39,386 nucleotides of DNA, taken from positions 1 to 39,386 of the forward strand of contig PBJO01000005.1 in NCBI GenBank assembly GCA_002720745.1, written 5' to 3'. Below the pieces are notes generated by a model, which worked only from the letters and a program-made list of their open reading frames with translations, made no database searches and was not told the origin of the DNA. A program made the translations under genes and the position numbers. This stretch comes from Balneola sp. (GTDB taxonomy: Bacteria > Bacteroidota > Rhodothermia > Balneolales > Balneolaceae). Positions 18,093 to 26,217 of the stretch are shown one piece after another; the stretch's first letter is position 1, and each line of letters opens with the position of its first letter.

Positions 18093-19251
18093 CTTGCTCT
18101 ATTAAAAAATTACAACCACGCATAGATGTTTGCTCCCATCGTCCTAATATCTGAAAGTCTCCTTTCTCATCCCTCACCCCCCGATCACCCGTCAACAAAA
18201 AGCTACAAGAATGAATATTAGCTAGATCAACTATCCCAATTCGCCCTTCTTGTCCTGGCTCCAGTAATTTATTGGGTTCATCTGAATCTACCACAACTAC
18301 CTTTACCCATTCCGGACATTTCAGCCACAGTCCATTGGAAGTATAAGACTGACTCAGGCATTCAGTCATCCCATACTCGGTGTGAAGCTGGTCTGGTAGA
18401 CAATTAAATCCTTTTACTAAACGATCAAATAACTCTTGTCGTGAAACCGATCGTCGATAGGTCTTCATACCCCCCGTTTCCATGATTCTTATCTCTTTTG
18501 GCAGGTTTAATGGCACCTTATTTCGCTCGTGTCGTTCAATCAGGTCTAACCATCCAAATGCAGCCCCAAAAAGCATTACTTGATGCCCCTTTGCCACAAG
18601 TTCATGTAGCTGCTGTGTTGGCAGGCACTGATCTAAGGATAAATAGCGACTCTGTCGAGTTTGATCCCACTCCATTAACCGGTCAATCATATATAACAAG
18701 GATGATTGAGAGTTTTCAGAATAACCAGGTGTGTATGCCCAGATGATCCAATTCTCCTTACCAAATCTTGCTTGCCATGATGCTTTAATAGAAGCATCAT
18801 AATATACGGGGTTTAGCACACGATGACGGCTTCGCTGCATAGTGGAGGTCCCACTACTTAAAAACTCTAAAGCTTCATGATTCGATACCAAATGTGGAAT
18901 GCGAGTTGATAGGTAACTATCGCCTATAAGAACATTTTTCGTCCCTATCTCTGCATCTTTAAACGCTTGGACCGGTAGTAATGGTGGCAATTCCTCAAGG
19001 CAGCGTAAGTAATCCTCGACTGACCAGCCTAAAGCAGTGCAATATTTTCGGTATACTGGATTCAAAGTGTATTGAAAGACAAATACTTGGGCTAATTTTT
19101 CTTCGAAACTAAGAGCAGGATTTAGAAAAAAGGAATTGCTCCCTTCAGTTAATGACTTATAGAGATCCGGAATTGTTCTCCGAATCTGCTCGAAAGAATC
19201 ATTTGGTATGGAAAAGGACTTATTCATATCAACAAGAGTATTAGAAACCAT
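18085..19251 (-). CDS. LuxE-like acyl-protein synthetase
   Basis: This 388-residue protein matches the LuxE family, which adenylates a fatty acid with ATP and passes it to LuxC. Adenylate-forming features are seen: SSGTSTMQRSRHRV near 132-145, METGGMKTYRR near 257-267, EYGMTECLSQSY near 292-303, and TGDRG near the end. The start chosen is the ATG at 19251, 7 bases after the stop of the propeller gene; an ATG at 19227 is a good alternative. A longer reading from 19308 would overlap the neighbour. Together with the downstream LuxC-like gene it forms a fatty acid reductase pair. The carrier protein or thioesterase partner is not obvious, though an acyl-ACP thioesterase gene lies at 4539. Confidence 0.85.
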   Translation of the reverse strand: MVSNTLVDMNKSFSIPNDSFEQIRRTIPDLYKSLTEGSNSFFLNPALSFEEKLAQVFVFQYTLNPVYRKYCTALGWSVEDYLRCLEELPPLLPVQAFKDAEIGTKNVLIGDSYLSTRIPHLVSNHEALEFLSSGTSTMQRSRHRVLNPVYYDASIKASWQARFGKENWIIWAYTPGYSENSQSSLLYMIDRLMEWDQTRQSRYLSLDQCLPTQQLHELVAKGHQVMLFGAAFGWLDLIERHERNKVPLNLPKEIRIMETGGMKTYRRSVSRQELFDRLVKGFNCLPDQLHTEYGMTECLSQSYTSNGLWLKCPEWVKVVVVDSDEPNKLLEPGQEGRIGIVDLANIHSCSFLLTGDRGVRDEKGDFQILGRWEQTSMRGCNFLIEQDG

Positions 19252-19258
19252 TCCGCTT

Positions 19259-20329
19259 TTAGTTATCCTCTTGTTGAACAATATCAAATGAGAACAATGC
19301 GCGCTCAAATAAAATCCACAACCTAGTTCCTTCAGTTATTGAATTTACCCAAAGCCCATAATTTTGTTCCAACTCATCCCATTTATCAGCATAGTTTGTT
19401 GAGGAAATATTCGATAGATATACATGATCTCGGGTAATATCATAACTACCTAACCAGAGCCCATTGCCACTAATGCGAGCAATTTTTTTGCTTTGAGCAC
19501 TATATAATTCAATATAATCAGCTCTGCATTGCATGTCAGTTATGGGGCCTATAACTTCATAGAGGGTACTAAATCCAAGATAATCTCCTTTAGAATTAAA
19601 GCGATGTATTCCTCTCCCAAGCGCGTCCCAAACCTGTAAATATCCACTATCAAGGAGGCACAGTTTTTCGGGTTTCCAGCTGGTAGCCACTCCGAAGCGA
19701 TCTAGTCCCCCACTGTAATCTGTACCAGCTCTACTAATATCCAAACTAGATAAATAGTGCAATTCATGATCTAAAATTTTGACACGGCCATTTTCTTTGT
19801 CTGCTACATATATTTTTAGTCCATTTTTACTAACTAGATCAGTCGGTGTATGCAAAGATTCTGTTCCTTCACCCATTCCACCTGCTTCAATACCTAGCTC
19901 TCCATCTATTGTAAAAAGGTACATCTTATGCTCGGTCTGATCACTAACAATTACTCCATCAAGCCCTTTCACCATAGCTGAAGCTTGGGTAAATGTAGCT
20001 ATAGGTATGGGATTTGCCATCGAACTGTAATGGGTTACACCCTGTAATTTGGATAATTTGGCTAGATATTGGCCTGTTGCATTATTCGCAATTTGCTGAT
20101 TTAGTATATTAGCTTGTTGAATCGTATCAATTTTGACCTCTGCTACAACTACACCATTTTGAGCTACACTTCCGATTATCACCAACCATATGTATGAGAC
20201 CATAAAAAAAACCGCCTTTTGTGGTGCTTTTTTTCTAAATAAATGATAGGATTGTAAGATAGATTTTATAATTTGGATGGCTAATATAACCCTTAAATTA
20301 CAGTAGATATGATTGCAAAAAACATTCAT
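19259..20329 (-). CDS. exported NHL/6-bladed beta-propeller-like protein
   Basis: This is a 356-residue protein whose residues about 95-350 form propeller-type repeats, such as GLDGVIVSDQTEHKMYLFTIDG, NGLKIYVADKENGRVKIL and AGTDYSGGLDRFG. A hydrophobic segment near residues 43-62 (SYIWLVIIGSVAQNGVVVA) should direct export. The start overlaps the purD stop (ATGA). An ATG at 20203 directly before the hydrophobic segment is an alternative, though it would leave no basic residues ahead of it. The stop is 7 bases from the LuxE-like start, so it may be co-expressed with that pair. The ligand is unknown. Confidence 0.7.
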   Translation of the reverse strand: MNVFCNHIYCNLRVILAIQIIKSILQSYHLFRKKAPQKAVFFMVSYIWLVIIGSVAQNGVVVAEVKIDTIQQANILNQQIANNATGQYLAKLSKLQGVTHYSSMANPIPIATFTQASAMVKGLDGVIVSDQTEHKMYLFTIDGELGIEAGGMGEGTESLHTPTDLVSKNGLKIYVADKENGRVKILDHELHYLSSLDISRAGTDYSGGLDRFGVATSWKPEKLCLLDSGYLQVWDALGRGIHRFNSKGDYLGFSTLYEVIGPITDMQCRADYIELYSAQSKKIARISGNGLWLGSYDITRDHVYLSNISSTNYADKWDELEQNYGLWVNSITEGTRLWILFERALFSFDIVQQEDN

Positions 20330-21609
20330 GAAACATGGTTCAATCCTTTAGCACCAATATCTTTGCGATAAAACATATTCTCAAACGAAATGGATTCAAG
20401 ACCTTTATATGCCATCGAAATAGACTCATATAGTGTTTTACCGGTACCGACCACATTTAGTACCCGCCCACCTGAAGTGCACAGTTGGCCTTGATACTGC
20501 TTTGTACCTGCATGAAAAATTTGAAAAGCATCCGTTTGTTGGATCTTCTCTATACCAAAAATGGGAAAACCTGTCTGGTAACTAAGTGGATAGCCTCCCG
20601 AAACAAGAACCACCGTTGTTCTATATTGATCATCAAATAGAATGGCTTCGTTTTGAAGTGCTCCCTTTGTGCTTTGAACTAAGTGAGTAAGTAAATCACT
20701 ACGGAGCCTGGGTATAATGACCTGACATTCTGGATCACCAAACCGGCAATTAAATTCAACCACCTTGGGACCTTCAGGAGTTATCATTAAACCTACATAT
20801 AAAAAACCTTTGTAGGGATTCCCTTCAGCGGCCATACCTTCTACAGTGGGAGCGATAATCTGTTCGGAGACCATTTGAAGCATATCTTTTTGAAGAAGCG
20901 GCGATGGCGAGTAAGCCCCCATGCCACCTGTATTTGGACCTTGGTCGCCATCGAGTTGTCGCTTATGATCCTGTGCGGTTCCTATTATTTCGAAGTGTTC
21001 CCCATCACACAAAGCAAAAACGGATGCTTCCTCACCAGGCATGAATTCTTCGAGTATCATCGTCTGTGCTGCGGCTTGCAATGTACCCTTGCAAAGCTGT
21101 TCCATGCCAGCCAAAAGCTCTTCTCTATTTTCAGGAATTAGCACTCCTTTCCCGCCAGCTAGCCCATCTGCTTTCAGTACTACGGGATACTCATTTCTGG
21201 CATCCACGTATTCTAGAGCTTCGGTAAAATAATCCCCTGAAAACACCTTATACGCTGCTGTAGGTATATTATGACGTTCCATAAAATCCTTGGCAAATTG
21301 TTTGCTACCCTCTAATTGCGCAGCGATGGTACTCGGTCCGAAAACAGAATGACCCTTCTCTTGTAAAAAATCGGATATTCCGGCTACTAAGGGTTGCTCT
21401 GGGCCAACAACCGTAAGTCTAATTCCTTTTTTTTCAATGAACTCAAGCACTTTTTCAAAATCTAAGACATTCAAAGCCACATTCACTCCACATGCCTGGG
21501 TACCTGGATTACCTGGTGCAATATATAAGGTATCGCAATGAGGTGATTGGGATAAAACCCATGCCATTGCGTGTTCTCTTCCACCACTGCCTATTAATAA
21601 TACTTTCAT
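20326..21609 (-). CDS. purD: phosphoribosylamine-glycine ligase
   Basis: This 427-residue ATP-grasp enzyme performs the second step of purine synthesis, joining glycine to phosphoribosylamine to give GAR. The N-terminal GSGGREHA (7-14) and the ATP-grasp loop KADGLAGGKGV (146-156) are intact, as are GPNTGGMGAYSP and the metal-binding EFNCRFGDPECQ further on. Length is typical. It starts 4 bases after the tpiA stop, and its own stop overlaps the start of the propeller gene. purK, purE and purB lie elsewhere in the window, so the purine pathway is dispersed. Confidence 0.97.
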   Translation of the reverse strand: MKVLLIGSGGREHAMAWVLSQSPHCDTLYIAPGNPGTQACGVNVALNVLDFEKVLEFIEKKGIRLTVVGPEQPLVAGISDFLQEKGHSVFGPSTIAAQLEGSKQFAKDFMERHNIPTAAYKVFSGDYFTEALEYVDARNEYPVVLKADGLAGGKGVLIPENREELLAGMEQLCKGTLQAAAQTMILEEFMPGEEASVFALCDGEHFEIIGTAQDHKRQLDGDQGPNTGGMGAYSPSPLLQKDMLQMVSEQIIAPTVEGMAAEGNPYKGFLYVGLMITPEGPKVVEFNCRFGDPECQVIIPRLRSDLLTHLVQSTKGALQNEAILFDDQYRTTVVLVSGGYPLSYQTGFPIFGIEKIQQTDAFQIFHAGTKQYQGQLCTSGGRVLNVVGTGKTLYESISMAYKGLESISFENMFYRKDIGAKGLNHVS

Positions 21610-21613
21610 AGTA

Positions 21614-22423
21614 CTAATGTTCCTCTAAGGTTGTTGGTGAGTCGGCCTCTCTAACAGTATTGGTCAAGCTTTCTGCTATCTCAATGATGCTAACAAAACT
21701 TTTTGCATCCAAACTTGCGCCTCCAATCAAACCACCATCAACATCTGGTTGGCTTAATAACTGATGGGCATTAGCAGGCTTCATGCTACCTCCGTAAAGT
21801 ATACGTATAGCATTAGCTACTTCTCCAAATTGCTTAGCTAGAATTGATCGTATAAACGCATGCATTTCTTGTGCTTGTATTGGGCTGGCAGTCTCTCCAG
21901 TCCCAATAGCCCAAACAGGTTCGTATGCGATGACAACTTGAAAGGCCTGCTCATCGGTTAGACCTTCGAATGCAGCTAAAGTTTGTGTTTTGACCACCTC
22001 GAAATGTCGGCTTTCTTTTCGTTCATCTAAAAGTTCTCCAACGCAAACTACTGGTGCTAGTTCATGGCGTAGGACGGTTTGTAATTTTTTATGTACCAAG
22101 GTGTCATCTTCATTATAATAAGCGCGACGCTCAGAGTGCCCTAAAAGTACGAAACTACAACCTGCCTCCACCAACATAGATGCACTTATTTCACCGGTAT
22201 ATGCTCCTTTCTCTGCTTCGTGTACATTTTGTGCCCCCAAGAGAATATCACTTTTGGAAAGTTGATTGATTGCCATCGATAATGACACAAAATTCGGACA
22301 AACCAATACATCTACGTCTTCAGAAATAGCTGGTTTTTGATTATTTATGAATGATAATAAGTCAAAGGTAAACTGGTCTCCCCCATTCATTTTCCAGTTA
22401 CCAGCAATTAAAAATTTGCGCAT
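21614..22423 (-). CDS. tpiA: triose-phosphate isomerase
   Basis: This 269-residue TIM barrel interconverts dihydroxyacetone phosphate and glyceraldehyde 3-phosphate. The catalytic residues are present: K11 in NWKMN, H96 in LLGHSERR, and E168 in AYEPVWAIGTG. The phosphate-binding LYGGSMKPANA and GLIGGASL close the barrel. About 15 residues (NTVREADSPTTLEEH) extend beyond the usual end and are probably disordered. It starts 18 bases after the lipoprotein gene and runs 4 bases into purD, so it is inside a multi-gene unit. Confidence 0.97.
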   Translation of the reverse strand: MRKFLIAGNWKMNGGDQFTFDLLSFINNQKPAISEDVDVLVCPNFVSLSMAINQLSKSDILLGAQNVHEAEKGAYTGEISASMLVEAGCSFVLLGHSERRAYYNEDDTLVHKKLQTVLRHELAPVVCVGELLDERKESRHFEVVKTQTLAAFEGLTDEQAFQVVIAYEPVWAIGTGETASPIQAQEMHAFIRSILAKQFGEVANAIRILYGGSMKPANAHQLLSQPDVDGGLIGGASLDAKSFVSIIEIAESLTNTVREADSPTTLEEH

Positions 22424-22441
22424 AATATCGAGATTATAGTA

Positions 22442-23794
22442 TTAGTTTGAGTTTAAGTGAGGTATGAGGTAGGGGATAAAATCATCCAGTTCATCCCCAA
22501 CAAATTTCCTGATAATTCGACCTTCAGCATCAAGGAGTATCCGCGTTGGATAGTATTGGATATTAAAGGTTTTAACTAAGGATTTTCGATTCATCATGGA
22601 TGGTTCTGCAATAGACCAAAAGCGATCCCTTTCTTCAAAAAACGCCCAAATTGTGGTTATACTTTCGTCAAAGGCCATGGTGTAAATTTGGAACCCTCGA
22701 GGAGAGAATAGTTGATAACTAATCATTAACTCCTCGTATTGTTGCTGATATAATCCATTTTCCATAAGGGTAAATTCTAGTAAAGTAGGGGCCCCTTTAA
22801 TACTCTCTTCATTAATGGTTTCCCCTTCTGTACTAACAAAGCTAAAGGCTGGAATAAACGTACCCGGCGTTAAATATTCGAATTCAAAACGCATATTTTT
22901 ATACCAAAATGATAAATATTCATCGTCTTCGTATAAACGCTTGAATCGGGCTATGCTCTCTTTTCCTTGTTCAATTCGTAAGGAATCATAGTACAACTCC
23001 ACAAGCATTTGATCGATTACTCGGCTTTGCTTTTTATCAGAAACAATTGATTTTAATGAATCCAAATATTTAACACCTTGATCAAACCCATTGATTTTAC
23101 TCATGTAGTCCTTTCCAACTGTTATGGCAAGTCCTAAAGACTGTTTATTTTCGAGGCCTTCATTTATGAGCGACATCATTTTCTGTTGATCAATGTCTGA
23201 AAGAATTAGAACTGCCGCCTCTAGTGCGAATGAAGAGGCGAACGTTCCAGGATAATCATTGTAGACCTGTTTATATAAGTTGGCCCATTTTCGTAATTCA
23301 TCGGCAATAGCGGTATCTGCAAGTGCTCCTATAGCAATAAATCGCCGAGCGCGGGTAAATCCTGCATCGATCCGATCAAAAACATCAACCGCTCGCTGTT
23401 CTCTTGAATTTACCTTCAATGTTTGGCCAATCTCTGGGAATTCTCCAGTGAATAGCACCGAATCATCTGGTGCCAACAGTATTCTCATGTTCAAAATTGG
23501 ACTTCCATCGCGACTTATTTGGAGAGGATAAGCTCCAGCTTCATTGAAGCTTATGGTACTCATGATTCTACCCATACTATCGGTTTCACCTATAAATAGG
23601 GTATCTACTGGACTATTTTGTGTTTTTTGAGAGTATAACAAGAATTCAAAACCTTGACGATTGCGATTCTGATCCAAAGAATCCATCACATCAATTACAA
23701 CAGAAAATAAACTAGTATTAATTGATTTGGGGCGGTCACATTGGGCAAGCAAAGACACAAAGAATAAAGTAAAAAAAGCTCCTCGGATACCCAT
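22442..23794 (-). CDS. putative lipoprotein with thioredoxin-like domain lacking the CxxC
   Basis: This is a 450-residue exported protein of unknown function. The ATG at 23794 was chosen because AGGAG lies 10 bases before it and because MGIRGAFFTLFFVSLLAQC then makes a compact lipoprotein-type signal with the cysteine at residue 19 (Q at -1 is unusual for a lipobox). Longer in-frame starts exist at 23899 and 23938; the latter overlaps gatB. Residues about 320-450 have the TlpA/AhpC-like thioredoxin fold: SFVSTEGETINEESIKGAP then LLEF, and YYPTRILLDAEGRIIRKFVG with the cis-proline at 416. Where the CxxC should be the sequence reads NGLY (346-349). It is therefore probably not a disulphide enzyme. 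It sits between gatB and tpiA. Confidence 0.75.
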   Translation of the reverse strand: MGIRGAFFTLFFVSLLAQCDRPKSINTSLFSVVIDVMDSLDQNRNRQGFEFLLYSQKTQNSPVDTLFIGETDSMGRIMSTISFNEAGAYPLQISRDGSPILNMRILLAPDDSVLFTGEFPEIGQTLKVNSREQRAVDVFDRIDAGFTRARRFIAIGALADTAIADELRKWANLYKQVYNDYPGTFASSFALEAAVLILSDIDQQKMMSLINEGLENKQSLGLAITVGKDYMSKINGFDQGVKYLDSLKSIVSDKKQSRVIDQMLVELYYDSLRIEQGKESIARFKRLYEDDEYLSFWYKNMRFEFEYLTPGTFIPAFSFVSTEGETINEESIKGAPTLLEFTLMENGLYQQQYEELMISYQLFSPRGFQIYTMAFDESITTIWAFFEERDRFWSIAEPSMMNRKSLVKTFNIQYYPTRILLDAEGRIIRKFVGDELDDFIPYLIPHLNSN

Positions 23795-23909
23795 ATGGAC
23801 AATACTCCTGGCGGAAAATAAATAGTTTATTGATACTAATTCATTTATTCGATTACTGATTGCAGATGGTGTTGGCATGGTTGGTTTATTCTTGTTCATT
23901 ATCAGATGC

Positions 23910-25355
23910 TCAATCCAAATATTTGCGAACGAGTTCATTTGCCATTTTAGGATTTGCTTTTCCCTTGGAGGCCTTCATCACCTGCCCAACAAAGAATCCC
24001 ATTAATTGCTTTTTTCCTTCTTTGTATCTGGCTGCTTCATCAGGATTTGCATCAATAACTTGTTTAACCAAACCATCCATATAGTTCGAGTCTGAAACCT
24101 GTAGTAAATTAAGAGTCTCTGCCAATTCTTGAGCTGAGCTATCCTGCTCTAACATCGCATTAAAAATAGTTTGCTGAGCAGTAGAACTGACTTTATCTGA
24201 AGCTCTTAAATTCAACAACTCGGCTAATCTAGTCACCGATAGAGGAAAATTGTGAATAGCTATACTTTGCTCATTCAAGACCCGAAGAACGTCACTTAAT
24301 ACTAAATTAACCGAAGCTTTAACTTGATCACTTTTCAAAACTAATTCCTCAAAGAAGTCGGCTAAATACCGATTCTCCGTTAAGGTAATCGCATCAACTA
24401 GACTAAGTTGATATTGCTCAATAAAACGCTGTTGTCGAATGTGAGCAAGTTCGGGCAGCTCTTCTTTAATTTCATCTAACAAATCGTTAGTCACAATAAT
24501 GGGAGGAAGATCCGGCTCCGGAAAATATCGGTAATCGTGTGCCTCTTCCTTTGATCGCATGATACGAGTCTCCATTTTACTGGTATCCCACAATCGAGTT
24601 TGCTGCACCACTTCACCCCCCGCTTCTATGAGTTCTATTTGTCGATAAATTTCGAAGTCGATGGCTTTTTCAACATTCCTAAAAGAGTTCATGTTTTTGA
24701 GCTCAGTTCGAGTACCAAACTTTTCACTTCCTCTTAGTCGTACAGAGACATTGGCGTCGCATCGTAAGCTTCCCTCCTCCATATTCCCGTCACAAACCTC
24801 AAGGTATTGGACAATCTGCTTTATTTTTGATAGATAGGCGTAGGCTTCTTGTGGGGTGCGTAAATCAGGCTCTGAGACTATCTCAATTAAAGGGGTTCCT
24901 GCACGATTTAAATCGACCAAGGTATTATAAGGGTCCTGATCATGAATTGATTTACCAGCATCCTCTTCCATGTGTATTCGGGTGATCCCTATACACTTTG
25001 AATACCCTTCTACTTCTATATCGATATGACCACCTTCACAAATTGGTGTTTCAAACTGAGAAATTTGATAACCCTTTGGAAGATCAGGATAAAAATAATT
25101 TTTTCTGGCAAATATAGATTTAGGAGCAATAGAACAGTTGGTGGCCAAACCCATTTTAATGATGTAACGGATGAGATTCTCATTCACTAATGGCAAGGTG
25201 CCAGGGTAACCCAAACAAAGAGGGCTAATTTGGGTATTGGGTGCCTGTCCATACTGCGCAGCTACTGGAGCAAACGCTTTGCTTTGAGTTAATAATTGGG
25301 CATGTACCTCTAAACCTATTACCGCCTCAAAGTCTTCATGATCAATGGTATTCAT
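23910..25355 (-). CDS. gatB: aspartyl/glutamyl-tRNA amidotransferase subunit B
   Basis: This is the 481-residue tRNA-binding and transamidation subunit of GatCAB, which converts Glu-tRNA-Gln and/or Asp-tRNA-Asn to the amidated forms. The N-terminal AVIGLEVHAQLLTQSKAFAP, the DLPKGYQISQFE block, HMEEDAGKSIHD and DLNRAGTPLIEIVSEPD are family hallmarks. The C-terminal YqeY-like tail domain ends in KANPKMANELVRKYLD. gatA and gatC are not in the window. It leads the long minus-strand series and is divergent from the rhodanese relic. No matching promoter was found in its upstream spacer. Confidence 0.96.
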   Translation of the reverse strand: MNTIDHEDFEAVIGLEVHAQLLTQSKAFAPVAAQYGQAPNTQISPLCLGYPGTLPLVNENLIRYIIKMGLATNCSIAPKSIFARKNYFYPDLPKGYQISQFETPICEGGHIDIEVEGYSKCIGITRIHMEEDAGKSIHDQDPYNTLVDLNRAGTPLIEIVSEPDLRTPQEAYAYLSKIKQIVQYLEVCDGNMEEGSLRCDANVSVRLRGSEKFGTRTELKNMNSFRNVEKAIDFEIYRQIELIEAGGEVVQQTRLWDTSKMETRIMRSKEEAHDYRYFPEPDLPPIIVTNDLLDEIKEELPELAHIRQQRFIEQYQLSLVDAITLTENRYLADFFEELVLKSDQVKASVNLVLSDVLRVLNEQSIAIHNFPLSVTRLAELLNLRASDKVSSTAQQTIFNAMLEQDSSAQELAETLNLLQVSDSNYMDGLVKQVIDANPDEAARYKEGKKQLMGFFVGQVMKASKGKANPKMANELVRKYLD

Positions 25356-25620
25356 AACTCTATTTATCCTACTGATTTAGAATCGAAAGATATTAAAGTT
25401 GGCGCTTTGTATTTGTATTTTTTTCGGCTAGATATCGCCTCTAATTGCCAGCAAAATTATAGCTTAAATTTCCTATTTATTTTATACACATGCTAACACT
25501 TACACCCTAAACGCAGTACTAATGTTTAAAGACCAACCAAAAGAACTGCTTCCTTCTAAATGATGCTGGGCACAAGAGAATATTTCAAGAAAATTTCTAT
25601 CATTATCCGGTAAGTACTAA

Positions 25621-26031
25621 TTCACAAGACTTTTTGGCATAGCGCTACTACTCAGTGGGTTATGGGCTTGTAACTCAACCCCCAAAAAAGGAATGGAAAA
25701 CGCCTCACAAGAAACACCAATTAGCCAAGGTACCTTTGAAGATATTTATATTACAACCTTCGGCTCTTTAATGAATTAAAATTTCGTAGTAATTTTGGAT
25801 GTTAGAACCCTTGCAGAAGATAATTAAGGGGCCATAGAGGGAGCAATGCACCTGTACTTTTACCAATCTGACTTTGAGGCTATTCTTAGATTGCTTGATA
25901 AAGATAGCTCCTATTCAGTGTACTGCCGTTCAGGCAATAGAAGTTCACAGGCTTAGGCGCTATTGTTGGAGCGCCTAAGCTTCAAGAATGTAAAAAATCT
26001 TACTGCTAGGTACCAAAGATGGGCGAATTAG
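25621..26031 (+). pseudogene. decayed rhodanese-domain lipoprotein gene
   Basis: One continuous plus-strand frame encodes a recognisable lipoprotein signal (RLFGIALLLSGLWAC, lipobox LWAC). A rhodanese domain follows, with VILDVRTLAED, GAIEGAMHL, the intact active-site loop YCRSGNRSS, and a closing FKNVKNL plus RW. The frame is broken by three stops: TAA at 25777, TAA at 25825 and TAG at 25954. No frameshift is needed to read through. No start codon remains; TAA stands directly before the signal sequence. Degraded motif positions (D for the aromatic after E, A for H in GHI) agree with relaxed selection. Rhodaneses transfer sulphur through the loop cysteine. An apparently intact terminator follows the final stop. 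Confidence 0.85.
25951..25980. repeat. perfect 11-bp hairpin inside the rhodanese relic
   Basis: GCTTAGGCGCT (25951-25961) and AGCGCCTAAGC (25970-25980) are exact reverse complements separated by 8 bases. The left arm contains the in-frame TAG that interrupts the rhodanese frame. The arms are much more GC-rich than the surroundings. Confidence 0.8.
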
Positions 26032-26032
26032 T

Positions 26033-26050
26033 AAGCACAAGGTGCTTTTT
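26033..26050 (+). terminator. intrinsic terminator after the rhodanese relic
   Basis: AAGCAC (26033-26038), a 3-base loop and GTGCTT (26042-26047) form a perfect 6-bp stem ending in a run of five T (26046-26050). It starts two bases after the relic's final stop codon, which fits its having been that gene's terminator. It also insulates pckA. Confidence 0.6.
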
Positions 26051-26217
26051 ATGGTACCGCTTTTTTGAAACTTAAAGCTATTTTTGAGAGTTATTCCTAA
26101 GCTCCTTATTATTGCTCTAGAAGTGATATGTTGGAATTCGATGGAATGCTTTTTTTCTCTCATAAATTGCACATTCAACCAAATTCATGACCGCTTAAAA
26201 CGATATAACAAAGAGCT

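Larger units (their letters stand above)
25356..26217. other. spacer between gatB and pckA
   Basis: Apart from the rhodanese relic, its hairpin and its terminator, I see no intact gene here. A 13-codon reading frame (ATG at 25522) lies in frame with the relic but ends at TGA. The 26051-26217 part should hold the pckA promoter; I found no convincing TTG/TAnnTTTG pair. Confidence 0.6.

Noticed and set aside
25385-25392. TATCTTTC as a -7 box for gatB
   Set aside because: No TTG lies at 17-23 bases upstream of it on the minus strand.
25621-26031. Stop-codon recoding (TAA/TAG read as glutamine) to explain the interrupted rhodanese gene
   Set aside because: Neighbouring genes end in TAA, TAG and TGA as normal stops, and an intact RF1 gene that reads UAA and UAG lies at 27885-28961. 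The start codon is also lost, so decay is simpler.
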